Below are positions 34,201 to 49,200 of a DNA stretch of 64,000 bases, in pieces. Location: assembly GCA_009760885.1 (NCBI GenBank), contig CM019714.1, forward strand, positions 3,521,895 through 3,585,894. Reading direction: 5' to 3'. Position 1 is the first letter of the stretch. Every line of letters begins with the position of its first letter. Position numbers and translations under genes: made by a program. The notes beneath the pieces were generated by a model. It made no database searches. It was not told the DNA's origin and worked only from the letters and a program-made list of their open reading frames with translations. The stretch comes from Achatina immaculata. Lineage: Eukaryota; Mollusca; Gastropoda; Stylommatophora; Achatinidae.

Positions 34201-37200
34201 CTTGTCAAACCTCCTAACACTGTCACTTTGCAACCCATTTTCACTATTCATCTATTTCAACTTCTCCTGGCTAGGTCAACACTGTATCACTCTCTCTCTC
34301 TCCTCCATGGTTCCCCATCCACCACCCCCAGTTACAACCCACTGACCACATATCACAGGTCTCTGTTTAAACAGTCTCTACTAAATCCATTCCTGACAGC
34401 ACTGCTGGACAAGCCACATCTTACAATTTACAGCTAAGTACTCTTTTTAAAAAAAAATCTTTTTTAAATAGTATTCATGTGAATCTATACTTTATCTCCT
34501 CTCTCTATTTCTTCATCCTGTATGTTTTTGTATGATTAAGGCTCATGCCAAAACATCACAACTTTGTAGTCGTTAAGTAATAAAGCTTTTCCTATTTTTT
34601 TCCTAGTTTATACATTCTGGTATCACAGCTTTACTGCAGTGCTTCGTGTATAGTTGTATACTTATACACTAATTATTGTGTTGATGAGATAAAAGAATTT
34701 TTCAACAATCTGGACATGGCATTGAAACAGTGCAAACCATGGGAAGTAAACTTTGTGCTGGGTGATTTAAACGTGAAAGTAGGGACTGAACAAGATAATG
34801 AAGCTACTGACAAATATGGACTAGGTATCAGAAATACAAGAGGAAAGATATTGATTGAGTGGGCAAAAAAGAATAAAATGATAAATACTTGGTTTAACAA
34901 CACCCAAGGCAACTATGGACATGGAAAAGCCCAAATAACATATGTAACCAGATAGATTACATTATGATCAACATAAGATTCAGGAACTCACTAATATCCG
35001 TGAAAACAAGACCAAGTGCAGACTGTAACAGTGACCACATCCCAGTTGTAGGAAAAGTGAGAATCAGGCTAAAGAGGTTAAAGGTAGCAGCTAAAAACGA
35101 AGAACTAGATAGAGAACTGTTACAGAAAGATAAGGCAATACAAGAACAATATAGGACAATATAGGACCATAGTACATAATAGGTGTAATGATATAGAGAA
35201 GATTGAAATGAGTGATGAACAATGCTTAAAGACTATTCATCAAACATCTATCGAAATCCTACCTCCAAATAAATGACACGCCAAACAGGAGTGAATGACA
35301 AAAGAAATTTTGCAACTAATGGATCGGAGAAGTCTTGAGGAAGATAAAGAAGAATATGACAAAATAAATAAAGAAATAAGACACACATGAAATAAAGCTA
35401 AAGAAAGTGGCTAAATAAGAAATGTAATGAAATAGAGACACACCATCATGGAAACGCAAGAGATATGTACAAACAAATAAAGGAGTTAACAAACAAAAGG
35501 GCATACCACAATACTGGTTGCCTGAAGTCAAAGGAGGGGCATACAATAATGGACAGAGATGAAATAATGGCACAGTCGTGTGAATACATTAAAGAACTCT
35601 GTGAGGACAATAGAAGCGAAATAGGTATATGAAATAATAATGAAGGGCTTCCCATATTAAAAGCAGAAGTGGAAGAAGCCATCAAACACATGAAGAATAA
35701 CAAAGCACCAGGACCAGATAAAATCACCAAGGAAGAATTGGAAACATTAGGAGAGCTTGGCATAGAAACAATTACCAGATTGCTGAATGACATCTATAAC
35801 AGTAGACCACCAGACCTTTTACAATCGGTTTTAATTGCCCTACCAAAGAAACAAGGTGCAGTTGAATGGGAAGACCATTGAACCATTAGTCTAGTGAGCC
35901 ATGTTGCCAAAATCCTGCTTTGTATTGTCGTGAGAAGAATCAGGGGGCAAAATAAAACCAGAAATCGCTGAAGAACAGTGTGGCTTCGTCAAAGTAAAAG
36001 GTATAAGTAATGCCATATATATATTGAGAACACTGATGGAAAGATCAATAGAAGTAAAAACGGACCTATACCTATGTTTCATAGACTACTGTAAAGCATT
36101 CAATAAAATGAGACACACAGAAATTATAAGAATTCTGGAAGACATCAACATAGATGGGAAAGATCTGAAACTTATCAAAAACATATATTGGCGGCAATCA
36201 GCAGCAGTGAAGGTTGAGAACCAAATAAGAGCATTGCAAGACATACAATTGGGAGTGAGACAAGGATGTGTTCTATCTCCTGGCCTCTTCTCCTTGTACA
36301 GCGAAAACATAATGAGAAATATAGAGAACATGCCAGGAATATCAGTTGACGGGTACAACCGTAACAACTTAAGAAATGCAGATGACACTGTTCTGATTGC
36401 TAAAAGTGAAGTGGAGCTACAGGCTCTTCTGGGCGTCATAGTTCATGAAAGTAAAAGTAAAAGTCTCAGCCTGAATAAAAAAGAAGACTTAAGTGATGGT
36501 CATCTCAAAGAAAAGAATACCACCAATCGATGGCACAGAGCTGAAACAAGTTGATAGATTCAAGTACTTAGGAATAATTATAACAGTTGATGGGAAATGT
36601 CACAATGAAATAAAAAGCAGATGTGCTCAGGCCAAATAAGCATTCCAGAAAATGAGAAACATCTTGTACAACAGATCCATATCAATGGAAACAAGATTCC
36701 GAGTACTTAAATGTTACATTTAGCCATTTTTGTTTTATGGGTGTGAAGCAAAGGTCATGAAAAGGCAGAGAATGCAGACACTAGAACCACCAGAAATGCA
36801 GTTACCTGATGGAAGGTGACTCGCCTTTCAAGCAATAATCTCTCTCCTCCTCCTCATCCTCCAGCTTCCATATACGCCATCATCATTCCTTTTTAAGGTA
36901 AATGCAGGCTTTTATATTTTTAATTTGATTAATGTACATTTTTATTCAAATATTATGTGTTAATATTGTACCTTAAAATCCATTGTATTTACTGTTAAAA
37001 TAATTTTGAAAATTTGAGTTTGTGGAACCCAGGAGCAGATTAATCCAGTTCTTATTATTTTAAAGGGGAAAAATTGTCTTGGAACTCGAATGATTTAGAA
37101 CTCAAATGGGGTTCTGGAATGGATTAAGTTCTTCTTCTTCTTCGTTCGCATTGTCTGTCTATATCTGCAGTCCTGTCTCTTGGATAAATTTCACTGTTTT

Positions 37201-40200
37201 TTGTAACTCATGTATGGAACCGTAGAGCTTATCTTCTTTAGTGGTTTCACTGGGCCAGTAATTAGGATTAAGTTCAAATTCCAAGGTATCACTGTATTCT
37301 ACACTTGATATGAGAACATTTCCTAACTCAGTATTATATCAGATCTGCAACACGTGATCAATCAATTACACGACTAAATCACTGTACTCGAAGTTTCAAA
37401 AGTATCAGTTCTTTGTAATCACTTGAATCACTTGAAACACAATTTCTGTCTGTCATAAAACTAACTCTGGTTCTAAACTGATCTTCTGAATAACTATTGC
37501 TCTAATTGTCCATCTATTCCATCTGTTGTTACCTATGTCTTATTTCTCTCTTGTGTCTTCTCTGATTTGTGTTCTCCTTCTGCTGTTCTTCTCTGTTTGT
37601 CTGCCCTTCTCTTATCTGCCCTCTGATTTCTTCTGACAGTCTTCCTCTGCTGTCTGAATCGGCCTTCGCTTACTGACCGTCTTTGGTTGGACGATTCCCC
37701 GCTCGATCATCCCTCTCTGTCTGCAGTTCCTCTCACTCCCTGATTGTCTGTTCTTCCATCTACTGTTCTTCTCTTCTCTGTCTACCTCTGACAATCCCTT
37801 CATTTGTCTGCTAACCTCTGGACTTCCTGTTCTTGGGGGCTCCTTCCTTCTCATGCTCCTTACTTTGATGTCTGGACCGGTCTCTATTCACTGACCGTCC
37901 TTGTTCCTCCGTCTTCGGGCTCCCTGATTATCCAAGATTATCCAACTGCCCCATGACTTATATGTCATAAGTCAACTGTCCAATAGGCTACACCTCTAAA
38001 TATTTAATTGGTCAGCTGGCTGAGGTGGCTACTCCTTTATCTAAAAACCGTGTGCAATAGCGTCCTAATGCTACTACGTGTCATGCGTGTCAGTCTGCAT
38101 CAGTTCTGTCTGTACAATTGTCATTTACCTAAGTCATTATCTTGCTCTTTCATGTTGGAGGTTTTATTGTCCTCGCCTTTCATTGTGTCTGTCTATTCTA
38201 TTCGTCTTTTCTATTCTGTTTATTTGTGTCAGCGTCCAGTCATACTAGTGTCATGGAAGTTTGCTTTTCTGCGTTGCTCTAATTTTCCTATTTACTTTTT
38301 TCTGTTGCTGTTAGATGTTACTATTATGCCTGCAATATATTCATAATCGTATTCATTAATAATAATACTAACTATAATCATAATTACAAGGCCATGCTAC
38401 ACAAATACTTGAAACACACAGCTGATATTAGGTGCATTTGTAGATCAGGTTAATGTAAGATTAAACACCAAGTTTCAAAAATTAACTGCAACCAATTTTT
38501 CTTTACGGGGTACTGAAGTGGTAAGGGGTGGCAGAAATTGAGAAAATAGATAAAATTTCTCATCAAGCAGGCTTTTGCTACCTTTGTATCAAGGGCTTAT
38601 CATCGAAGGAGATCCTTGAGGATATGGTAGAAACTCTAGGGGAGAGTGCCCCTTCTTACATCTCAGTGAAGAAACAGGCAGCTCAATTCAAACATGGAAG
38701 GGAGAGTCTGGAAGATGATCCTCGTCCAGGAAGGCCAAGAACTGTAACCTTTGATCAAACCACTGGCAGAATCCATGACATGATAATGGAGGATCGACAG
38801 CTAACTGAACAGTACATTGCTGCTGAGTTGGGCATCTCCCAGGAACATGTTCATGCCATTATTCACAATGATCTTCAAATGACAAAGGTCTCTGCTCAAT
38901 GGGTTGCAAAACTTCTTGGAGCTGATCACAAATGACAGCGTCTCAATATGTCAAGAAACAATCTTGGCCATTTTTCTGCAGATCCTGAAAAGTTTATTCA
39001 GCATTTTGTGACTATGAATGAGACTTGGGTTCATCATTTTCAACCAGAAACCAAAGAACAGTCAAAGCAGTAGAAACATCATGGATCCCCACCTCCAAAG
39101 GAAGCAAGGTGGTTCTATCTGCAGGCAAAGTGATGGCTTCTATCTTTTAGGATAAAGAAGTTATGCTATTGGTAGATTATCTTCAAAAGACCAGAACGGT
39201 CACCAAGGCCTATTATGCTAATCTTGTGAACCAGCTGCGGGTAAAACTGAAGGAAAAGCGTCGAGGGAAATTGACGAGAGGAGTCATCTTTCATCAAGAC
39301 AGTGCTACAGTTCACAGGTCGGCGATTTCAGTGGCTGCTATTCATGAATGCAGCTTCTTGAACATCCTCCTTATTCCCCAAATTTGGCCCCTTTGGGCTA
39401 TTATCTGTTTACCAAACTCAAAAAGGAGCTCAGTTGTCGCAAATTTGCTTCAGATGATGATGTCATTCATGCTGTGGACCACTTTCTACTGGCACAAGAT
39501 GCTGACTTTTACAAAGAAGGGATCTGTATGCTCCAGGATTGCTGGACTAAGTGCATAAACTTGCAAGGGGACTATGTTGAGAAATAATCCCAAAAAGTTG
39601 TCCACAAATAATCCATTGTACTTAGGCTGAGAACTTATCAATCACCCCTCGAATATAAGGACCGACAATTAAGTAATGAGACTGATTTTATTATGGCCTA
39701 GACAGAAATGCCATCTATGAAGCAAAGCATGGAATCCAAAGAGGGATCCTACATCTATGATCTGGCAACTTTTCATCGCTGCCTGATAAGCAGACGACAA
39801 ACAAGTCGCCATTTTGTTGACCTAGTCAGAGGTGCATTGTTATGTAATCAGCATGGAGCAAAAAGCTAACATTAAATTCTGTTTAAAACTCGGAAAAAGT
39901 ACCATTGAGACAGTTGAATTGATGCAACAAGTGTATGAGGATAATTGTTTATCTCGTGCACAGATATTCAGGTGGTATTCACGATTCAAAAGTGGTGAGG
40001 AAACGATTACAAATACAACTAGACAAGGATGCCCAATTTCTGTTCGTAATGAGGAACTCATTGCAAAAGTCAGAGAATGGATACAAAATCATTGTTTGAC
40101 TGTGAGGATGATGGGAGATGAATTTGGTGTTAACCAAGAGACCATTTATACAATTTTAGTGGAAGATTTGGGCAATAAAAAAATTGCTTGATGGTTTGTA

Positions 40201-43200
40201 CCCCATGCGTTGTCTGACCAAAAACATCAGCGTGTTGAGTACGCAAAAGACATCATCAAAACGTGTCACAGAAATAAACATTTCTTAAATTTGATTGTTG
40301 CAGAGGATGAAACATGGATTTTCCACTATGATCCCACAACTAAACGCCAAAGTGCTCAATGGAAGTCATCATCATCACCAAAAGGGGACAAAATTCGTCT
40401 TCAAAAGTTGAAAGTGAAGACAATATTGGTGTGCTTCTACAACAGCAAAGGAGTTATTCATAAAGAATTTATTCCAGAGGGACAAACTGTCACTGCCAAA
40501 GTTTATATAGGTATTTTGAAACGCCTATTGAAAAGGATTCTCCAAGTCCGACCCGAGTATTCAACACCTGGCAGTTTTTTCCTTCTTCGGGTGGTAGTTG
40601 TACAGGAATTTTTGGCCCCAAAACAAGTGTGTGTTCTCAACCATCCACCCTCTTCCATAGATTTGTCTCCCTGTGATTATTTTCTATTCCTGAAATTAAA
40701 GTTACTATTGAAAGGACACTTCTTTGATGATATTGATGACATCCAAAGGGCTGTAACATCAAGTTTAACTGCCATACCAACAGAAGAACTACAGAGGTCA
40801 TTCCGGTGTTTGTTAGATCGTGCCACTTGCTGTATCAATGCACAAGGGGCTTACTTTGAATAAAATACAGGTTATATCTTCAACTGTTGTTTATTTTATT
40901 TTTTATATAATTAGTCTCATTACTTAATTGTTGGACCTTATATATATATATATATATATATAAAACATATATAATATATATATATACATATACATATATA
41001 TTTATAAAACATCATTCAAATGCCTTTTGGTATAAATAGAGTTAAACTACTTTACATTTCTACCTAGCTGCTACCGCTTTCTGTTTTTGCTATTTATGCC
41101 TAACTTTCTCGTCTTAGCCCCACTCACTTCCAAATGCTTCATTTGACTGCTATGATCACTTCATGACCGTGATGGATGATGCTCTAACCTATAAATTCAA
41201 AGACATAGGCAACTTCAGCCCAATCCTACATGGAAGAACATTTTAACATCCTACAACTTCTCCCAAATTGTTAACAAACCTACTAGGGTAGCTGAATCAT
41301 CATCAACACTAATAGATCATATTTATGTAGCTCATCCAGGAAACATTACTGAATGTACTGTCTCTCATGTGTCTCTGAAAGATCACTACCCGATCTTCTG
41401 TACATCGTCACATCAGGGATATAAAATGCCTAAACACAAACATACCAGCATCAAATATAGGAACTTTAAAAACTTTAACTTGGAATTATTTTTAACTGAT
41501 CTAAAAGCTTCACCTCATACATATGTTTACCAGTTAATCAATCCAGATGAGGCTGTCGAATACTGAATCGAGATATTTCGAAATATTCTTGACAAGCGTG
41601 TCCCCATCAAAGAAATGCGAGTAAAACACATAAAAAAATCCCTATGGTTAACTCCTGATATCTTGCAACTCACAAGGAAACGGGATGAAGCTCATAAAAC
41701 CAGAAATTTCAGTAGCTATCATTCACTTAGGAATAAGGTGCAGTATTTAATTAAGCAGGAAAAGAAAAATTACTTCAGAAATTTAGTGAAAGACAAAACT
41801 GATAGTAAATCAGTTTGGAAAGTGATTAATACTCTTGTAAATAAAAGGAAGCAATCTGACCCACAAATACTTAATGGTGAACATACTTGCACTAACTTCA
41901 GTGAACATTTTAGGGAAGAATTTAGTGGTCTGAAATCTTCATTGCCAACCCCTAATTGTGACCTGAGTGTGTTGACAACTTATAGCGACAGTAAATGTGT
42001 AAAGCTAAAACTAAATATTCCTTTCCTCACAGTCGGTGAGGTTTATAACTACACCCGTCTTTAAAAAACACTAACTCAGTAGGATGTGATGACATTAGTA
42101 ACAAGATACTACACTACGCTGCTCCAGTTATTACAGACACTCTAACATACATATACAATTTGTGCATTGACAAACATTATTTCCCTGAAGCTTTTAAACT
42201 CACCAAAGTGTTTCCTCTATTTAAATCTGGACAGACTAGTGACCTCTCAAACTATAGACCCATATCCATTCTGTCATTATCTAAACCTCTTGAAAAACAT
42301 ATGCAAAAGTTAACACATCTACACATGCAGGAAAACAATCTTAATAGACAGCCAGTCAGGTTTTAGACAAATCACTCCTGCCACACAGCATTGACTAAAA
42401 TGACAGAAAGCTGGCTGTCTAATATAAATGAAGACACATTGTGTGGTGCTGTCTTTGTTGATTTCAAGAAAGGCTTCGATATGATTGATCATGAAATTCT
42501 TGCAAAAAAGCTGGAAGGTTATAGATTACACCCTGACATAACAAAATTTATTACATCTTTTCTCTCAGGTAGAAAACAAGTAGTTTGCTGTAGAAACAAA
42601 ATATTTGACTCTTCTGTGGTTGATACTGGTGTTCCTCAAGGCTCCATTCTTGGTCCTCTTCTCTTTGCAAAAATTCTACATTAATGACTTACCACTACAT
42701 TTAAAGCACTCTTCATGTGATCTTTTTGCTGATGACTGTACTGTTGACAATAGTGACTGTGACATCAATAACCTACAGACAACACTCCAAAATGATAGTT
42801 TGATTAAATGGAGTCATAAAAATAGTATATTGACAAACACCAACAAAACAAGATCCATGCTCATCACTACAAGACAGAAACTGCAGAATGCAACAAAAAC
42901 TCCACTGCAGCTTTGTGCTGAGACTAAGGCAATAGAAAATGTTCATGAACATAAAACTCTAGGACTCATTATTGATCAGCATTTAACTTGGAATTCTCAC
43001 GTACATAACCTAACAAATTTGACTACACAGAAAGTTTACCAACTAGCCAAAATTAAACACTTTATTGACAAAGACACAAGAAAGATATACTACATATCAC
43101 ACATACAAACACACTTAGATTACTGTTCCACAATCTGGGATGGATGCTCAGTCTCAAACACAAAAAGGCTCCACTCACTTCACACTTTAGACTATTGCTC

Positions 43201-46200
43201 AACAATTTGGGATGGTTGCTCAGTGTCAAATACAAAGAGGCTTTGCTCACTCTAAAAGCGAGCAGTAAAGCTTATTAGTGACAAAGATCAAGCACAAATA
43301 ACTAACCAACACAAACTTATCAAAATACTGCCTCTTAAGAACAGGTTCCTCTTCAACAAAGCCAAGTTAGTACATCAAATTCTTTCACGGCATGCCTCAC
43401 CTTATCTATGGAACCTGTTTAAATTTAGCCCAAAGTGCAGCCAACACTTGAACAACATATGTCTTCCAAAACCTAGACTTGATCTTTACAAGAAAAGCTT
43501 TAGTTATTCTGCTGCTCATCTCTGGAATACCCTCCCATCCTGTATAAAAAAATTTAAATTATACTCCTTCCTACAACTACAAGCTTTCCCAATATCTATT
43601 TGATGTCGACCACATGCCTCCTTTACAGACACAGAATACAGTTAATTGTTTATTCTGAATAGCCCCAAAAATTTTGTTCAGTAGATAGTCATTTATATAT
43701 GTATGCAGTTACTTCTGTACTGATTGAATGTTTAAGAGCGAAACGTAAATGTTATATTTTATTTTATGTCTCTCAGCTTCAATGTTAATTATGTTTGTTA
43801 CGTGAACAGCATATTTGTAGAATGTCTGGAATAGAGTGAAAGATGTATGATAAAGAGCAAAATGTCAGATGGGCCTGAGTGCCTAATTCTTAACCCTTTT
43901 GAAATAAAGATCAATCAATCAGTCAATCAATCAATCAATCACAAACGAGCATTAAATCTGATTTGTGACAAACACCCAGTACAGACTGTAGATCAGCACA
44001 CACAACTCAAAATTCTACCCCTCAAATATAGAGTCATTTTTAACAAAGTTAAGTTTGTTCACAGAATTCTGTCACACAATGCTCCCCTTTACTTGTGATC
44101 ACTATTTACGTATAACACTAGACATAGCCAGTGTTTAAAAAACTGCATCCTTCCTAAACCCAGGATTGATCTGTACAAGAAAAGCCTTGCATACTCTGCA
44201 GTACAGCTCTGGAACACCCTCCCCTACCATTTAAAATCCATTGGTAATACTTCATCCTTTAACTCAAACCTATTTCATTATTTACTTGCTTGTAATTATA
44301 TGCCTCCATAGAATAACCTAGCACTCTCTCAACCCATGACTCACCAACCATCAAGTTACTAAAATGACATAGTTCAAAAAGTAACTTGTTAGATATTGTA
44401 GAAATTATTTTAATGTTTGTTAAAAAACATATGTTAGAAGATCTGTACTGACAATGTATTTTTGATTATGCATATGTCTGTGTGTATGTGTGTGAGTGCT
44501 GTTTTATTAGGTTAATACAGTACTGATAGCGGAGAACCAACAAGACCTGCAAAATCTCTTGGATAAAGTCGCCAAAGAAAGTGAACAGAAAGGCCTTACT
44601 TTGAACATCAAAAAGACAGAGACTATGGTTATATCTAAGAAACAGAATCCACCAGCATGCAGTATTCAATTAAACAGAACCATTCTAAAGCAGATGCAGA
44701 AATTCAAATACCTTGGAGCAGTAATAACTTCAGATGGGAAATGCAAAACAGAAATTAGGAACAGAATAGGCCAAGCAAAGACTGCATTTCAGAGAATGAG
44801 AAACATATTAGCTAACACATCGTTATCAATGAATGTTAGAAAACGAGTCCTAAAATGCTATATTGAACCTATCTTGTTATATGGAAGTGAATCATGGACA
44901 ATAGGCAAGTCTGCACAAAAATCATTGGAAGCAGGAGAAATGTGGTTTATTAGAAGAATGTTGTGAATCCCCTGGACAGCAAAAATAACTAATGAAGAAT
45001 GTATGAGAAGAGCGGAGAGACAAAAAACCTTGTCAGAAAGATAAGAGAGAGACAATGTACTTTCATAGGACATGCAATGAGAAGAGGGGGCATTGAAAAT
45101 ATTATAACAACAGGAAAAATAGAAGGAAGAAGATCAAGAGGAAGACCAAGAGAAATGATACTGGACAGTCTGATGGGATGGTGTGAGAGGAGATCACCAA
45201 CTGAACTGATGGCCTGCATGAAGGATCGGGTACTCTGGAGAAGCATAATAGCCAACGCCAGTTGGCACAGCACCTGATGATGATGATGATAATTACTTCT
45301 TCTCTTTTACTTTGAATGTAATAGTTTAATCTTACTCTCTTTTGATATGTTTTTTTTTCCTAATGTAATTGGTATACCTGTATTAAATGGAGTGTGTGGA
45401 AAGAATGAAAGATGGAGTGATGAAGGGCAGAATGTAAGATGGGCCTGCGTGCCCAATACTTTACCCTTTAAAAATAAAGATTCATTCATTCATTCATCCA
45501 TTCATTCATTCATTCACTTGGCTGTATTTCTCCTTCTTGTCACCAGTGCTTTAAGGTTGATTTTCCAGTCCTTTTTATCTTTGTCTGTGGGCCTTAGTAG
45601 ATTTTGTTAGCTTCCTTGTCTAGGTATCCTAAGCAAGCTATCTTGTCCTGTGTGCTCTCTATTCTTTCTGCATATTGTCTTCTTACTCTTTTATCATCTG
45701 TACCATGTAGGTTGTATTCAGAATTCACTTTCATGCTTTTTATGCTCCAGTTGACCGTGATGGATCTAGAAGGTAGCATCCCTGGCTTCTTTTTTTATTA
45801 CTCATAAATTCATCATTGTTCATGTTACTCATCAACTCACCATCTTTCTTATCACTCATCTACTCACCTTCTTTCTTGTTACTCATCTACTCACCTTCTT
45901 TTCTTGTTATTAATAACACACTTACTTTATTTTTTTCTTGTTACAAACTTACCTTATTTGTTTTTCTTGTTGCTCGTCTACTCATCTTATTTTCTTGTTA
46001 TTAATCCATTAACCTTATTTTTTTCTTGTTACTCATCTGTTTACCTTTTTTCTTGTTACTCATCTACTCAACTTCTTTCTTGATATTCATCTGTGCACAT
46101 TTTTTCTTGTTATTAATCCACTTATTTTTTTTTCTTGTTACTCGTCTACTCACTTTATTTGTTTTTCTTGTTGCGCATCTACTCATTTTCTTATTAATCC

Positions 46201-49200
46201 ACTAACCTTATTTTTTTCTTGTTACTCAAATCTTCACCATTTTTTCTTGTTCCTCATCTACTCACTTTATTTTTTTCTTGTTACTCTTCTATTCACCCTT
46301 TTTCTTGTTACTCATCTTTTTTTTTTGTTACTCATCTGTTCACCTTCTTTCATTAAATAATATTCCTCAACTTATCTGTGTTTAGAATTTTAAAAAATAC
46401 TGTCTAATTCATCTTTTTTTTTTTTTTAGTAAATTTTCTCTTGCTCATATTCTGTCAAACTTTTGGTAAATAATATTTGATTAATCACCTTCAGTCTTCA
46501 CGTTGTTTTTTTTCATCAGTCTTTTTTTCCCCCTCATTATCCTTGCTCATATTTATTATCATGTTTATGTGCACGTTTCTTCTTCCAGAGAGATTTTTAT
46601 TTATTTATTAAATCTTTTTTTTTCTGTTTGAAAAAAACTGTTTTTAATGCTTGCACAACTAAAAGTTTCTTCAAACAGCATTTTTGTCAAGTGCATTGAA
46701 ACCTGCTTAATGTCACATCATTGAGACCGTCAAAATATGGTGACATTAAGCAGAGTCCATTACAAGGACTTTAACTGCAGCAGTATAAAGTGTGTCCCAC
46801 ATCTGTAAACACTTAACAAACAGCTAAAGCTATTGTTATGGGACGCAAAATGTATTAATCACAAAATACAGTAAATCTTAGGCATTAAATTACAGTATAG
46901 GTAACCACTAAAATCAAGCAACATCTGACTTTTTAGCAGAAGCAGTAAAAAAAAATGCATGATTTTGCACTCTATAGATTGTCTATTAACCAAAAAGTCA
47001 TTTACGCACACTAAACATTAAAAATGTCCCGTGATACGTCGGGCATACTTTAAATGAATGAGTGCACAGTCTTGAATGTACACATCAGACTGAGCATAAG
47101 AAACAGGTTTAGTGGGGATCTGATCTGTGATGGAACCGTTGACACTGTCTATGACGAGTGAAAATCTCATTCAATTTTGTATTGGTTTTTAACAAGTTTC
47201 GATACAGCTGAAACATCAATTTGAAATATCCGCAATATCCATTTTCATAACTTTCATTGGCGTGTTTCAGAATGTCCTCTTTAACACTTTAATCCGGATC
47301 AACATGTTTGTGTTTAGCAGCCATTATCACAAGATCTTGGCTGTACAATTCACAATACAGTACTCGAGGGTGGCCAACTATCATCTTGTATTGCCAGCTT
47401 AACATCGCCCATGTCTTGATAAAGAAGACAAACAATGACTGAAAAAAGACAGTTTTTAATCATTTCTTTTGAAAGTGGCCATGGTAAGCCTTTCATTCAC
47501 ACCATCTGAGTTTTGATGCCCACATGTTCAAAAGGTTGATGCAGCACGTACTTAGTGATCAAACGACTGGCCCCTTCTTTGATGAGTTGCAAAGCTGATA
47601 ATAATTTGTGAGATGTTTATAGCTTGTACTCGCCAAGTCTGTGATACAAAGTGGAGTCTTTAGCTCCTCCGGGTGCAAAAATACTGTGATATTAACTGTT
47701 TTGTGCTAATAAGTGTGGTGATATTAACTGGAGTAAACCCCATTAATTACTCATGATATAAAGCGATGTGATATTAAGTGGGTTTGACTGTACATAATTT
47801 TAGATTGAAGTAATTTTGTTACAGTTTCCTACATGACTTGTGTTTTGTTTCTTTCTTATTAACATTTCGTTGACTCTCTATCTTTATGTTTAATTTCCTT
47901 GACTCCCTCTTTGTGTTTTTAACTTTTCTTTTGATTCTCTATTTTTTGTAACTTTTCCTTGATAGTATTTCTTTGTGCTTGTAACTTTTTTTGTGTGGTT
48001 ATCTTTGTGTTTTATGTTCTTGACTCCCTGTCTTTATGTTTGTAACATTTCTTTCTGTCTTCATTTTGTAATATTTCCTTGACTCTCTGTCTCTGTATGT
48101 GTAAATTTTCCTTGACTAATTAATTTCCATGACTTATTCTTTTTTATTTGTAGCATTTCCTTGATTCTCTGTCTTTGTAAAATTTTCTTGGCTATTTCTG
48201 ATTTCAGTGACTCTGTTTTTTGTGTTTAGTATACATGACTTATTTATATTTGATTTCCTTGACTCTGTGTCTTTGTGACTGTCTGATTTCTTTCAGTCTC
48301 TTTTTATGCATGTTTAATTTCTTTGAATTTCTGCTTTTGTTCTTCTTGATTCTGTATCTTTGTGTTTTTGATTTTGATGACTGTCCTGTTGCTGGTGTGA
48401 CTTGTTTTCAAGTTCTATTTTACTGTGCACTTTTTCAGGCTGGGCCCCAACAAGAAAACTCAAGGATGTTGTCTGGGGGTTAAATTCCCTCTTCACTGTA
48501 AGAATTTTGACTGTTACATGCACCAGTTTTTGTTTGTTTGTGGGTTATAGATGCAGGTGCATTATGTTGAATTGTCTCATGATTCCTCATTTTTTATGAA
48601 AATATTTATGAGTAATACAGGGTGAATATGTGAAACAGGTGATTGTAAAAACCATTTTTTTCTGGTTAAGTTGAGATGGGCATTTAGTTAACATAAATGA
48701 TGGACTGGTAAACAGTATGCATTTGCCATCAAGGAATACTATATAAATGGTGGACTGGTAAACAGTATGCATTTGCCATCAAGGAGTACTATATAAATGG
48801 TGGACTGGTAAACAGTATGCATTTGCCATCAAGGAATACTATATAAATGGTGGACTGGTAAACAGTATGCATTTGCCATCAAGGAGTACTACATAAATGG
48901 TGGTAAATTTATTTCTGTACAGTGTTTATTTTTACAGCTTTACAATATCTGTATTAATGATTCCATCCATAAACATAATGTTGGGGGTGATAACAATGGT
49001 GGTTTCCCTTTGTCTTCCATTGGGTTTTTTTTTAATAAAGTTTCCATTCCCCTAGGTAGGTTGCCAGTCAAGGCTAATGAGCCCCCCCCCCCCCTCTGCC
49101 TGGAGCAGTATGGTTCTGAGTCTCCAGAGACACATCCTCGTCTCATCTAATGTTTGTTGAAACATCCTTTGTCACAGGAAGATCAGGAATTGGACATTTT

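Larger units (their letters stand above)
32285..36805 (+). mobile_element. RTE-like LINE J (A-related), near full span, split by Penelope PLE4
   Basis: A GC-richer leader (32285-32640) precedes the start shared with A1 (ACATTCCCAAGAACAATCAT). The endonuclease is broken: ITTWNFRTL (32800-32822), [16 protein letters not shown] (32965-33020), VYTPASESS (33085-33110). After PLE4 it resumes with [20 protein letters not shown] (34682-), [10 protein letters not shown] and [13 protein letters not shown] (35035-35070). RT follows at 35669-36554 ([31 protein letters not shown], then [12 protein letters not shown], where YADD reads NADD). The element stops near 36805 before the family C-terminal tail. 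Confidence 0.85.

Noticed and set aside
37612..37854. 80-codon charged - strand frame
   Set aside because: Derived from CT-rich low-complexity DNA; biased composition only.
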